Assembly (NCBI GenBank): GCA_965238305.1
Contig: CBDEHK010000001.1
Location: 1,860,001-1,924,000, forward strand
DNA: 64,000 bases
Reading direction: 5' to 3'
Source of the DNA: CBDCGJ01 sp965238305
GTDB lineage: Bacteria > Pseudomonadota > Alphaproteobacteria > GCA-2731375
The notes under the pieces are model-generated. The model had not been told where the DNA came from, did no database searches, and was given only the letters and a program-made list of their open reading frames with translations. The translations under genes and the position numbers were made by a program. Positions 37,018 to 46,272 of this stretch are shown one piece after another (within the stretch, counting starts at the first letter, position 1; every line of letters begins with the position of its first letter).

Positions 37018-37950
37018 CTAACATTCGGTGGCGAACACCCTTGGCCGTCGTCCGGTGATTAGTGCTTCATGAGATTTTATTGCCTCCACCAGAAAACGGA
37101 CGCAGACACGGACCCGTTCCGTTGTTTTCAAGTCTGGATGGGTCAGCACCCAACCCGGCATCGACTGGTAAATTTTGCCCGGCGGAACACGTATCAGTGC
37201 GGGTTCCTTGTCGCCAATGAAACATGACACGATGGTCATACCCAAACCCGCTTTTGCGCCTTCTAAATGAACCAGCATGTTAGGTAGATGCCAATGGGTC
37301 TGACAACGGGGATAGTCGCTTTTTTTGATCCATTTGGGAAATTTCTCTAAGTTTCGCCAGCCAATCCAACGGGCAGTTGGCGCATCGCCAGTAAAGGTGT
37401 GCTTCGCCACATATTCCGGGGTGGCATAAACCGCCTCCGCCAGGTCAGGCAGCCGGCGGCCCACAAGATAATCTTCAGGTGCCCGCGAGATTCGGATGGC
37501 AATGTCAGCATCCCGGCGCGAGAGGTCTGTGAATTCATAGGTAGACTCCATCTCGATCTCAATTTCCGGATAAAGTCTGCCGAATTCTACCAGATGCGGC
37601 AAAACGAGAAACTGTGCGATTGGCGGTGGCATGGTGATCCGAATAGGCCCGGAAAGCCGCGTGTCTTGACCGAAGGCGTCGCGTTCCAGCCCGATCATAT
37701 CATCTTCTATACGTTCTGACCGTACAAGGGCCCTTTCCCCGGCAACGGTCAGAATGAACCCATCCGGTGTCCGGTCAAACAACCGGGCGCCAAGTTCAGT
37801 TTCAAGGTTTTCAAGCCGACGGGACGCCGTTGAGTGACTGACGCCTAACAGTTTGGCGGCTGAGCGCACGGACTGTCGACGATAGATCGCAAGAAACACA
37901 CGCAGATCATCCCAATCGAAACGATGCATAGGCTGTCTAATCTTTGCCAT
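37018..37950 (-). CDS. LysR-family transcriptional regulator
   Basis: A 310-residue LysR protein. The helix-turn-helix reads QSVRSAAKLLGVSHSTASRR (about residues 25-44), followed by LETELGARLFDRTPDGFILT and a substrate-binding domain. It is not closely similar to the LysR at 34.3 kb. Two starts are possible, ATG 37950 or ATG 37929; neither has a strong ribosome site. It is divergent from the small unknown gene at 38126, about 175 bp away, and convergent with VTT copy 1. Target genes are not known. Confidence 0.88.
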   Translation of the reverse strand: MAKIRQPMHRFDWDDLRVFLAIYRRQSVRSAAKLLGVSHSTASRRLENLETELGARLFDRTPDGFILTVAGERALVRSERIEDDMIGLERDAFGQDTRLSGPIRITMPPPIAQFLVLPHLVEFGRLYPEIEIEMESTYEFTDLSRRDADIAIRISRAPEDYLVGRRLPDLAEAVYATPEYVAKHTFTGDAPTARWIGWRNLEKFPKWIKKSDYPRCQTHWHLPNMLVHLEGAKAGLGMTIVSCFIGDKEPALIRVPPGKIYQSMPGWVLTHPDLKTTERVRVCVRFLVEAIKSHEALITGRRPRVFATEC

Positions 37951-38070
37951 TCAAAACTCAGTTTCTGATGCTGTCAGAACTCCGGAATTTTCGAGCAAAA
38001 ATTTGTAGCGGTCCATTTTTGACACGAAACGTTCCAATAATAGAACATACTCATCAAATTTAGACCATCA

Positions 38071-38076
38071 TATAAT
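38071..38076 (+). promoter_or_regulatory. TATAAT box ahead of the unknown gene pair
   Basis: A perfect -10 hexamer TATAAT lies 50 bp ahead of the start codon at 38126. No matching -35 box is found 16-18 bp upstream (a TTGACA at 38021 is too far), so the call is weak. Confidence 0.25.
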
Positions 38077-38125
38077 AGACATACGCAATAGTTTTCAATC
38101 AATTCACATAAAGAAGGAAGTTCAG

Positions 38126-38419
38126 ATGACCTACCAAATTACCCTACTTGAACAAGATATTAATGGGCCCCTAGACGGCAATATGCGGCTGGGGCTGGTT
38201 CACGAGGGCGAGCAGAAGGCGGAGTTGGAATACAAGTGGGACGACACGCAATTCACGGCGGTTTTCCACGGCCTAGCAATGGAGTTGCCTGTCCCGGCGC
38301 ATCCCGTCGCGCTATTAGAAAAGTCCGTTACCGCCATGTATGCCTTGATGACGGACGCGCATCGGCTTCCCACCGATGTATTTCAGAACCACCAAGTTTC
38401 CATCGACTTAAGTAAGTAA
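38126..38419 (+). CDS. Small protein of unknown function
   Basis: I do not recognise this 97-residue, acidic, soluble protein (MTYQITLLEQDINGPLDG). It has no signal peptide, membrane segment or Cys. A good ribosome site (aagaaggaag) precedes the ATG, and codon use looks normal, so it is probably real. It is followed after 11 bp by another unknown gene on the same strand, and the pair forms one unit divergent from a LysR regulator. Confidence 0.6.
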   Translation: MTYQITLLEQDINGPLDGNMRLGLVHEGEQKAELEYKWDDTQFTAVFHGLAMELPVPAHPVALLEKSVTAMYALMTDAHRLPTDVFQNHQVSIDLSK

Positions 38420-38430
38420 GGAAAAATCTG

Positions 38431-39120
38431 ATGCAAGTTCCAAAAATCGCGGCCTTAGCCGCCGCCGGCGCGATGATGATTATCATGGCCAGCAATGAGG
38501 CAGTGGCCCAGCAAGTCGGAGTCGTCGGGCTTTTCAAATCGCAAGGGAGCGATGCCGCAAATATCGACAACCAAAAAATCTCCGATCTTAACTGTCAGGT
38601 TCGCCGCAAAGGAATTATTGTCGGAGAGAATGGCGATATCAATATTGCCAAGCCAAACCGGTTTATCTTTTTGGCTTGCGCCGGCTCACTGTTGAGCGAT
38701 GCAGCCAAACGCAATGTGCTCACCAGTCTGATATCCAATAGCAAGATGGTGGCAATTCTGGAAGGCGCGCTGAACGATGCTCCCGGTTTAAAGGGAGCAA
38801 GCGCCGTTGCGGACCGACATTACATCTTGAAAGTCAGCCACTATAACAACCGCAACACCGACGCGCGCGAGCGGGACCTGGCGCGGATTATGGCGGCTGT
38901 CCAACCCAAAGCAGATCGCTTCATTGACGAAGCGTCCATTGTCGTGAACCGCTCTCTGGGAATACCGACGCCCAACGAGGTGGTCATACTCTTCTACGCT
39001 AGCCCAAAGATGGGCAACCAATTCCGCAAGAACAATCCGGATGTTTTGAACAAGATCGGCGCATTTAATAAGGCTCACCTGAACGACTTTATCTATTACG
39101 GGGCAAAAGTCACCGAATAG
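38431..39120 (+). CDS. Secreted protein of unknown function
   Basis: A 229-residue protein with a clear signal peptide (hydrophobic residues 7-20, cleavage near AVAQQ). The mature part has two Cys (LNCQV, LACAG), likely a disulfide, and alternating helix and strand segments such as FIFLACAGSLLSDAAKR and NEVVILFYAS. No known domain is recognised. It is co-transcribed with the 97-residue unknown upstream. Confidence 0.6.
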   Translation: MQVPKIAALAAAGAMMIIMASNEAVAQQVGVVGLFKSQGSDAANIDNQKISDLNCQVRRKGIIVGENGDINIAKPNRFIFLACAGSLLSDAAKRNVLTSLISNSKMVAILEGALNDAPGLKGASAVADRHYILKVSHYNNRNTDARERDLARIMAAVQPKADRFIDEASIVVNRSLGIPTPNEVVILFYASPKMGNQFRKNNPDVLNKIGAFNKAHLNDFIYYGAKVTE

Positions 39121-39225
39121 CATGCGCGGAAAGCGGGAACGGCTCGACTTTCCTAGGAACTTTTCAGGGGCGCCTAACTTGAGCTGGTGTATTCCATTCT
39201 ATGGTGGCAGACAATGCAGATTCAG

Positions 39226-39864
39226 ATGGCGAAGTCTCATTTATTTCCTATTGCCGTAATCGCAACGGTGATGAGCTGTATCGGCCTTTTGGAGATGTTT
39301 TACCCGCAGTTGGATAGTGACTACGGACTGACTTTTTCGCCGTCGCAGCTAACTCAGATGCTGCTTTCCGTTGCCGCTATGATCGCCACAGCCTTAAGTG
39401 TCCTGCCGGCGCAAGTGGTGGCGATCGCCAATGGTATGGCCTTTGGCCCCGTCGTCGGTTTTGCCCTGACCTGGACCGGCGGCCTTATCGGCGCATGCAT
39501 CGGTTTTTATGCCGCCCGGTTGCTCGGTCGCAAGCCGATTTTGCGTTTGCTCGGCACTTCAAGGTTTGCAATCCTGGACGCTTGGGTCGATCGTCACGGT
39601 GTATTGGTGTTTTTGCTGGCCCGTCTCATTCCGTTTATACCGTTTTTCCTTTTGAACTATGGTGCCGGTCTGGCCAATCTTCGGTTCGCCAGCTACTTGA
39701 GCATTACTGCCATCGGTATTATTCCAATGGCCCTACTGTGCGTCACGCTTGGCGATCGGGTGATGGATGCGGATTGGCAGGCGATCCTGATAATCGCCTC
39801 CCTCGCAATTTTACTGGCCGGGGCAGTTTTCTGGCTGCGGTCGCGACCAGCGCATCTGAAATAA
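39226..39864 (+). CDS. TVP38/TMEM64 (VTT-domain) membrane protein, copy 2
   Basis: A 212-residue protein whose residues from LTFSPSQLT to the last membrane segment match copy 1 almost perfectly (about 98% at DNA level). The first 33 residues (MAKSHLFPIAVIATVMSCIG) are only about half identical to copy 1. The start at ATG 39226 matches copy 1 in length; in-frame starts at 39187 (GTG) and 39214 (ATG) exist. It is probably a lipid-handling inner-membrane protein. A stray acyl-CoA synthetase fragment begins 20 bp after its stop. Confidence 0.85.
   Translation: MAKSHLFPIAVIATVMSCIGLLEMFYPQLDSDYGLTFSPSQLTQMLLSVAAMIATALSVLPAQVVAIANGMAFGPVVGFALTWTGGLIGACIGFYAARLLGRKPILRLLGTSRFAILDAWVDRHGVLVFLLARLIPFIPFFLLNYGAGLANLRFASYLSITAIGIIPMALLCVTLGDRVMDADWQAILIIASLAILLAGAVFWLRSRPAHLK
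39324..39842 (+). repeat. Near-identical 519-bp core of VTT copy 2
   Basis: The partner of 36391-36909, in the same orientation 2933 bp away, with 11 mismatches. Weak similarity continues past the stop codon to about 39876 (cttccga in both) and then ends where the acyl-CoA synthetase fragment begins. Because the two are direct repeats, recombination between them would delete the LysR and both unknown genes. Confidence 0.9.
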
Positions 39865-39883
39865 CTTACCTTCCGACCAGATT

Positions 39884-39952
39884 GTCATGCCATTGGTGAT
39901 CATGACGCCATTAGGACGACCGGTGGTGCCGGAGGTATACATCACCGTCATC
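39884..39952 (-). pseudogene. 69-bp fragment of an acyl-CoA synthetase gene
   Basis: It matches 40941-41009 inside the adjacent acyl-CoA synthetase gene at 63 of 69 positions, in the same orientation (offset 1057). Read on the minus strand it encodes the AMP-binding loop MTVMYTSGTTGRPNGVMITN, where the invariant Lys is Asn. It sits between VTT copy 2 and the end of the intact synthetase gene and has no start or remaining gene body. It is a scar of a lost or partly duplicated paralogue. Confidence 0.8.
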
Positions 39953-39964
39953 GAATTGCCGAAA

Positions 39965-41494
39965 TTAGCTGTCGAATTGCTCTCTCAGCACGCGTTTTAG
40001 GACTTTGCCTGTGGCATTTCTTGGCAGCAGGTCAGTAAATCTGGCGGATTTAGGAATTTTATAACGCGCCAAACGACCGTCGAAATGCTTTAAGACGTCG
40101 GCTTCGTCGAGCGTCTTGCCAGGTTCGACAACGACGATGGCGCGGCCGACTTCACCCCAACGCGCGTCCGCAACGCCGATGATGGCAGCATCGGCAACGC
40201 CGTCCAATTCAAACAACGTGCTTTCCACTTCCGCCGGATAGACATTCTCTCCGCCGGATATGTACATATCCTTCCAACGATCAACGATATAGTAATAACC
40301 TTCCGCATCGCGCCTGGCCGCATCACCGGTATGCAGCCAACCATCCGTGATATTTTCCGATGTTGCGTCCGGATTGTTCCAATAACCAGGTGTGATATTT
40401 GGGCCTTTGACCCACAATTCACCAACCGCATCCGCCTCGGTCACGTCATGTCCTTCGTCGTCGACGATCCGCACTTCGTTATGCAATGCAGCCAGTCCGG
40501 CTGAGCCTTGCTTGCGCACGCAATCCTGGGCGTCCAGCATCATCACCGTCGGGCTGGTCTCCGTCATGCCATAGCCTTGCGCCAGGCTGACGCCTTTGCC
40601 ATTGAAGGTCTCCAAAATTGACAGGGGGCAGGGCGCGCCGCCGACGCCACATAGGCTCAAATGGGAAATATCCGCATCCGCAAAATCCGGCTGCTGAGCA
40701 AGAAACAAATAAATTGCCGGCACCCCAAAAAAATGACTGAAGGCAAAAGATTTGTCCGCCAGAATACGCAAGGTCGCGGCCGGGTCGAATTCGCGCATCA
40801 CCGCAACCGTCCCACCGACATGGAATAGAACATTGGCGTAGCAGTTTAGCCCGGCCGTATGAAAAGTCGGCAGGACTGATAATTGAGAGGAATTCTGGGT
40901 AATACCAGTATTCATGCCCAAATTAACGGCATTCCAGAATGTCATGCCATTGGTGATCATGGCACCTTTGGGATGACCGGTGGTGCCGGAGGTATACATC
41001 ACGGTCATCAGATCGTCATGGGTCGCCGATACCGCAGCAAGCTCGCCGGACGCATTGGCGAGCAAATTTTCATATTCGCTGTCGGTGCTCTCACCGTCCA
41101 AGGCGATGAAATGTTCGATCTTGCCGTTCGTTCTAAGTTGTGCGATCTGGTCGGCAAATTCGAGATCGTAAATTACCGTGTTCGGGCTGCAATCGCCTAG
41201 AATATATTCGATTTCCGGCCCTGCCAGTCGCCAGTTCAGCGGTACCATGACGGCACCAAGCTTGACACAAGCGAACTGCAGTTCAAAAACATGGACCGTG
41301 TTGGGCGCCAGGATCGCGACACGGTCACCGCGCTTGACGCCCAATGTTTCTTGTAACGCCATGGCCAGGCGGCCACAGCGTTGGTCGAGTTCCATGTAGG
41401 TGAAACGCTTGTCGCCATGCAGTTCGATGGCGGCGAGTTTATTGGGAATACGGTTGCGGTGATAACGTAACCAGTCATAAGCTTTGATCGGCAT
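39965..41494 (-). CDS. AMP-forming acyl-CoA synthetase
   Basis: A 509-residue ligase that activates a carboxylic acid through an acyl-adenylate and joins it to CoA. Motifs: the P-loop VMYTSGTTGHPKGAM, GYGMTETSP, DGWLHTGDAARRDAEGYYY, the hinge WKDMYISGGENVYPAEVE and the catalytic Lys in NATGKVLKR. It resembles class I fatty- or aryl-acid:CoA ligases; chain-length preference cannot be told. It follows ppdK by 15 bp on the same strand. Confidence 0.92.
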   Translation of the reverse strand: MPIKAYDWLRYHRNRIPNKLAAIELHGDKRFTYMELDQRCGRLAMALQETLGVKRGDRVAILAPNTVHVFELQFACVKLGAVMVPLNWRLAGPEIEYILGDCSPNTVIYDLEFADQIAQLRTNGKIEHFIALDGESTDSEYENLLANASGELAAVSATHDDLMTVMYTSGTTGHPKGAMITNGMTFWNAVNLGMNTGITQNSSQLSVLPTFHTAGLNCYANVLFHVGGTVAVMREFDPAATLRILADKSFAFSHFFGVPAIYLFLAQQPDFADADISHLSLCGVGGAPCPLSILETFNGKGVSLAQGYGMTETSPTVMMLDAQDCVRKQGSAGLAALHNEVRIVDDEGHDVTEADAVGELWVKGPNITPGYWNNPDATSENITDGWLHTGDAARRDAEGYYYIVDRWKDMYISGGENVYPAEVESTLFELDGVADAAIIGVADARWGEVGRAIVVVEPGKTLDEADVLKHFDGRLARYKIPKSARFTDLLPRNATGKVLKRVLREQFDS

Positions 41495-41509
41495 CGTACG
41501 CTCTCTCTG

Positions 41510-44188
41510 TCAGTCGTTTTTCGTTGTCTCTCCGGCAATAGCAGCTTGGGCGGCAGCCAGGCGCGCAATTGGCACCCGATAAGGCGAGCAGGATACGTAG
41601 TCAAGACCAATCACGGCACAGAACGCGATCGAAGCTGGATCTCCGCCATGTTCGCCGCAGATTCCCAGCTTGATATCTGGCCTGGTTTGACGGCCACGAT
41701 CGGTCGCAATTTGGACCAATTCGCCCACACCTTCAATATCCAAGGTCGCGAAGGGATCGTTCTCAATCACGCCCTTGAGCTGATAATCGCCCAGGAAACT
41801 GGCACTATCATCGCGGCTGATACCGTAAGTGGTTTGCGTCAAGTCGTTAGTCCCGAAAGAAAAGAATTCGGCTGACTGGGCGATTTCACCCGCCCGCAAC
41901 GCGGCGCGGGGCAATTCGATCATGGTGCCGATGGAATATTCAATTTCTTGTCCTTGCTCTTCGCGCACGGCGCTGGCGACAGCCTCAATCTTGTCGCGCA
42001 GCAAATCGAATTCAGCTTTCGCGAAGACCAATGGCAGCATGACTTCGCAATGGACACTGTCGCTGTTTTCTTGGTTCACAAGGGCTGCGGCTTCGAAGAT
42101 GGCGCGGGCTTGCATTTCATAGATTTCGGGGTAGGTGATGCCAAGCCGGGAGCCGCGATGACCCAACATTGGATTAAATTCATGCAGCTGGTTTGCCCGT
42201 TGGCGCAATTGCAAGGGGTCAACGCCGGTAATGTCCGCTAATTCCGCCAATTCGTCATCCGAATGCGGCAAGAATTCATGTAATGGGGGGTCGAGCAGGC
42301 GGATCGTCACCGGAGTTCCGGTCATGATCCGAAATAGTTCGATAAAATCCTGCCGCTGCATCGGTAATATTTTGTCCAGAGCATCCCGGCGACCGGCTTC
42401 ACTATCGGCCATGATCATCTCCCGCACCGCGGTAATGCGATTGGCGTCGAAGAACATATGCTCGGTGCGGCAAAGGCCAATCCCTTCGGCGCCGAAATTG
42501 CGCGCTGTTTTAGCGTCACTTGGGGTTTCCGCATTGGTGCGCACCCGTAGCTTGCGATGCTTGTCTGCCCATCCCATCAGCTCACCAAATTCCTCTGATA
42601 GCTCGGGCTCAACGGTATCGACGCGGCCTAGCATGACTTCGCCGGTGCCGCCGTCAATGGTGATGACGTCTCCCTTTTTCACCACCACGTCGGCGACCCG
42701 CATGGTTTCGCTGGCGTAATCGATTTGCAAGCTGCCGGTGCCCGAGACACAGGGCCGTCCCATGCCACGGGCGACGACAGCAGCGTGACTGGTCATGCCG
42801 CCGCGGCTGGTCAATATTCCTTGTGCCGCGTGCATACCGTGAATATCTTCCGGGCTGGTTTCGATACGGACCAGGATCACTTTGTCGCCGGCGGACGCTT
42901 TGGCTTCCGCTTCTTCGGAATTAAAAACGATCTTGCCATGGGCCGCCCCTGGACTGGCCGGCAGGCCCCGGGCGACAATCTGTTTATCGGCATTTGGATC
43001 CAAAGTTGGATGCAGAAGCTGATCCAATGAAGCGGGATCGATGCGATTAACTGCCTCGCTTTCATCGATCAGACCTTCGTGTTGCATGTCCACAGCAATC
43101 TTTATCGCCGCTTTTGCAGTGCGTTTACCGGACCGGGTTTGCAGCATGTAAAGTTTCCGGTTTTGTACCGTAAACTCGATATCCTGCATATCGCGGTAGT
43201 GACTTTCCAGCCGATTGTAAACCTCGACCAATTCACCAAAAACCGCCGGCATGACTTCTTCCATGGAAGGTTTATCGTCATTGGCGTGCTCACGCGACTG
43301 TTTCGTCAAATGCTGCGGTGTGCGAATACCGGCGACGACATCTTCGCCCTGTGCGTTGATCAGATATTCGCCGAAAAAAAGCTTTTCACCGGTCGAGGGA
43401 TTGCGGGTGAAAGCAACGCCGGTACAGCTATCGTCGCCCATATTGCCGAATACCATTGCCTGTACATTAACCGCGGTACCCCAAGCAGCCGGAATATCAT
43501 GGAGGCGACGATAGGTGGCGGCGCGGTCATTCATCCAGCTGCCGAATACGGCGGAGATAGCGCCCCAAAGCTGGTCTTCGACGGTTTGCGGGAAGGGATG
43601 GCCCAATTCTTCTGCCACTTTTTTCTGATACCCGGCGACGATCGCCTTCAAATCATTGGCATCTAAGTCTGTGTCCAGAAAAACGCCTTTTTCTTCCTTG
43701 CGGAGTTCCAGAATGTCTTCGAAAAGATAATTATCGACGCCCAACACCACGTCGCCATACATCTGGATGAAGCGACGGTAGCTATCCCAGGCGAAGCGCT
43801 CGTTATTCGATTGTCTGGCCAAGCCGACAACGGTGGCATCGTTTAGACCTAGATTCAACACCGTGTCCATCATCCCCGGCATCGAAGCGCGAGCGCCGGA
43901 ACGAACCGAGACAAGTAATGGGTCGTTTGCATCGCCAAATTTCGCGCCGACTATAGCCTCAACATTGCTCAAGGCATTGGCCGTTTCCGCTGCCAAATCT
44001 TCAGGGTAATTGCGATCGTTGTCGTAATAAGCGGTACAAAGATCAGTGGTGATGGTAAAGCCGGGTGGAACCGGTAGACCAAGATTGCTCATCTCCGCCA
44101 AGTTGGCGCCTTTGCCGCCCAATAGATTGCGCATATCGGATTGCCCTTCGGCTACACCACCTCCGAACGAATATACCCACTTACTCAT
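41510..44188 (-). CDS. ppdK: Pyruvate, phosphate dikinase
   Basis: An 892-residue enzyme interconverting pyruvate, ATP and phosphate with phosphoenolpyruvate, AMP and pyrophosphate. The N-terminal nucleotide-binding domain begins VYSFGGGVAEGQSDMRNLLG. The central phospho-His domain has GGMTSHAAVVARGMGRPCVSG-type sequence with the catalytic His in TSHAA. The C-terminal PEP/pyruvate barrel includes GLCRTEHMFF and KLGICGEHGGDPAS with the catalytic Cys. Full family length. It follows glyS by 22 bp, an arrangement common in alphaproteobacteria. Confidence 0.97.
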   Translation of the reverse strand: MSKWVYSFGGGVAEGQSDMRNLLGGKGANLAEMSNLGLPVPPGFTITTDLCTAYYDNDRNYPEDLAAETANALSNVEAIVGAKFGDANDPLLVSVRSGARASMPGMMDTVLNLGLNDATVVGLARQSNNERFAWDSYRRFIQMYGDVVLGVDNYLFEDILELRKEEKGVFLDTDLDANDLKAIVAGYQKKVAEELGHPFPQTVEDQLWGAISAVFGSWMNDRAATYRRLHDIPAAWGTAVNVQAMVFGNMGDDSCTGVAFTRNPSTGEKLFFGEYLINAQGEDVVAGIRTPQHLTKQSREHANDDKPSMEEVMPAVFGELVEVYNRLESHYRDMQDIEFTVQNRKLYMLQTRSGKRTAKAAIKIAVDMQHEGLIDESEAVNRIDPASLDQLLHPTLDPNADKQIVARGLPASPGAAHGKIVFNSEEAEAKASAGDKVILVRIETSPEDIHGMHAAQGILTSRGGMTSHAAVVARGMGRPCVSGTGSLQIDYASETMRVADVVVKKGDVITIDGGTGEVMLGRVDTVEPELSEEFGELMGWADKHRKLRVRTNAETPSDAKTARNFGAEGIGLCRTEHMFFDANRITAVREMIMADSEAGRRDALDKILPMQRQDFIELFRIMTGTPVTIRLLDPPLHEFLPHSDDELAELADITGVDPLQLRQRANQLHEFNPMLGHRGSRLGITYPEIYEMQARAIFEAAALVNQENSDSVHCEVMLPLVFAKAEFDLLRDKIEAVASAVREEQGQEIEYSIGTMIELPRAALRAGEIAQSAEFFSFGTNDLTQTTYGISRDDSASFLGDYQLKGVIENDPFATLDIEGVGELVQIATDRGRQTRPDIKLGICGEHGGDPASIAFCAVIGLDYVSCSPYRVPIARLAAAQAAIAGETTKND

Positions 44189-44210
44189 AATCTAATCGCG
44201 TCCTTTACAC

Positions 44211-46271
44211 TTAACCTTCCAACTGAGAAAAATCGGCGGCCCGATGGAAGGTTTGCCTAATCTTCGATAATAATTTCAGTCGATTGATTCTTAGTTCCGC
44301 ATTGTCGGCATTCACGGTCACTTCGTCAAAAAAGCCGTCCAACGATTTGCGCAAGGCCGACAATGCCGACATCGCGCCAGAGAAATCTTCCGTTTCCAAC
44401 ATTTCGTCGGCCAATTTTGCCGTTGTCGTCAACACATCATCAAGGGCTCTTTCCTGATCCTGGTCGAACAGATCGGCGGACACGGAAGAATCATATCCGG
44501 TTTTGTCCTTTTTTTCTTCGATCCGTAATATATTTGCAGCGCGTCGATAGGCGGTGACCAGATTATCGCCGTCTTCGCTTTCTACGAAAGTTGACAACGC
44601 GGTGATACGGGCGATTAAGCGGACAAGATCGTCTTCATTTCCTTGTTCGACGATCGCGCTAACCAAATCGTGCCGAACCCCTCGATCGCGCAAATGGACT
44701 TTAAGGCGGTCGGCGAAGAATGACAGCAAATCGGTACCAATATCATCTGCCTTGGCGCCTGGATATTGGTTGAGCGCATAAGAAAATATCTGCAATAATG
44801 GCAGTCGTAAGTTGTTTTCGAGAACCAGGCGAATAATGCCCAAAGCGGCCCGGCGCAAGGCATAGGGGTCTTTCGATCCAGTCGGTTTTTCACCGATCAT
44901 CCAAAATCCCAATAGGGTATCCAGCTTATCCGCCAGCGCCACGGCTACGGATGTCGGTGCTGTTGGGCAGGTATCGTGCGGGCCCTGCGGCGCATAATGT
45001 TCGGCGATGGCCTGGCCTATTTCCGGTGCTTCACCATCATGGTCAGCATAATAGCGCCCCATGATCCCCTGCAGACTGGCAAATTCCGCAACCATTTCGC
45101 TCGTCAGATCGGCTTTCGCCAGCTGGGCCGCGCGCTCGCATTGTTCAACATTCGCCTGCGGAATGAAGGGGGCTAGATACGCAGCCAGGTTTGCGATGCG
45201 TTGAACTTTTTCTCCCAGAGAGCCAAGCTTGGCATGAAAGACCACCGCATCCAGATTGCCGATACGATCCTCAAGCCGGGTCTTGCGATCCAGGTTCCAG
45301 AAAAATTCCGCATCCGACAGGCGCGCGGTCAGGACATACTGGTTCCCGGCCATGATCGCTTTACCGCCATCCCGTGGTTCCATGTTCGAAACGGTAATGA
45401 AATGAGGTGCCAACTTCCCATCTTTGTCGGATAGGGTGAGATATTTTTGATTAACTTTCATAGTGGTGATCAGGACTTCCGCTGGCACCGCCATAAACCG
45501 CTCATCGATATTGCCCATCAACGGCACCGGCCATTCGACCAAACCGGTCAATTCATCCAGCAAGCCTTGATCTTCGTTCAGGCTCAAGCCCGCGTTTGCG
45601 GCAAGCTGGCGCGCGCCATTCAAAATCCGAGCGCGGCGATCCACGGGATCCAGGACTACTTTTGCAGCCCGTAGTTTCGCCTGATAATCATCAAAATTCT
45701 GAACCCGTATGGCCGCTGGCGCGTGAAAACGATGGCCGAAGGTTTGCGTATTCGACGTCAGGTCGGCGAACTCGAAAGTCAGAACCTCATTATCAAATAA
45801 CGCCAAGATGTTGTGCAGAGGTCTTACCCATCTGGTCTCACCACTGCCCCAACGCATGCTTTTCGGCCAGGGCAATTTGGCCAAAGCGTTAGGCAGGATT
45901 TCCTGTAAGACGTCTTGCGATCGCCGCCCTTTTCGGTCGATCACGACAAACAAAAATGTACCTTTGCTGGTCTCCCGCTGTTCGCAATCGTCAAGGGTGG
46001 CATCGTTGGCACGCAGGAATCCTTCAATAGCCTTTTCCGGGGCATCGATTTTTGGACCGCGGCGTTCTTCGGATTGGTCCGGCTGGGCCGATGGCAGGCC
46101 GTCGATGACAACACAAAGGCGACGCGGGGTGACAAAATTCCGCGCCCCGTCGTATTCCAATTTGGCCGCCTTCAAACCATCTTCGATCAGGCGTTGCAAA
46201 TCAGTTGCCGCCTGCGATTGCATGCGGGCGGGAATTTCTTCGGAAAGGAGCTCAAGCAGAAGTTCAGCCAT
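44211..46271 (-). CDS. glyS: Glycyl-tRNA synthetase beta subunit
   Basis: A 686-residue beta subunit of the heterotetrameric bacterial glycyl-tRNA synthetase. The N-terminus MAELLLELLSEEIPARM is diagnostic and fixes the start at 46271, one base after the glyQ stop. HD-domain-like and anticodon-binding parts follow. Together with glyQ it charges tRNA-Gly. Translation is probably coupled to glyQ. Confidence 0.97.
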   Translation of the reverse strand: MAELLLELLSEEIPARMQSQAATDLQRLIEDGLKAAKLEYDGARNFVTPRRLCVVIDGLPSAQPDQSEERRGPKIDAPEKAIEGFLRANDATLDDCEQRETSKGTFLFVVIDRKGRRSQDVLQEILPNALAKLPWPKSMRWGSGETRWVRPLHNILALFDNEVLTFEFADLTSNTQTFGHRFHAPAAIRVQNFDDYQAKLRAAKVVLDPVDRRARILNGARQLAANAGLSLNEDQGLLDELTGLVEWPVPLMGNIDERFMAVPAEVLITTMKVNQKYLTLSDKDGKLAPHFITVSNMEPRDGGKAIMAGNQYVLTARLSDAEFFWNLDRKTRLEDRIGNLDAVVFHAKLGSLGEKVQRIANLAAYLAPFIPQANVEQCERAAQLAKADLTSEMVAEFASLQGIMGRYYADHDGEAPEIGQAIAEHYAPQGPHDTCPTAPTSVAVALADKLDTLLGFWMIGEKPTGSKDPYALRRAALGIIRLVLENNLRLPLLQIFSYALNQYPGAKADDIGTDLLSFFADRLKVHLRDRGVRHDLVSAIVEQGNEDDLVRLIARITALSTFVESEDGDNLVTAYRRAANILRIEEKKDKTGYDSSVSADLFDQDQERALDDVLTTTAKLADEMLETEDFSGAMSALSALRKSLDGFFDEVTVNADNAELRINRLKLLSKIRQTFHRAADFSQLEG

Positions 46272-46272
46272 C

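Noticed and set aside
43079..43666. A 195-codon open frame opposite ppdK
   Set aside because: It is antisense to a strongly conserved enzyme and has no recognisable domain.
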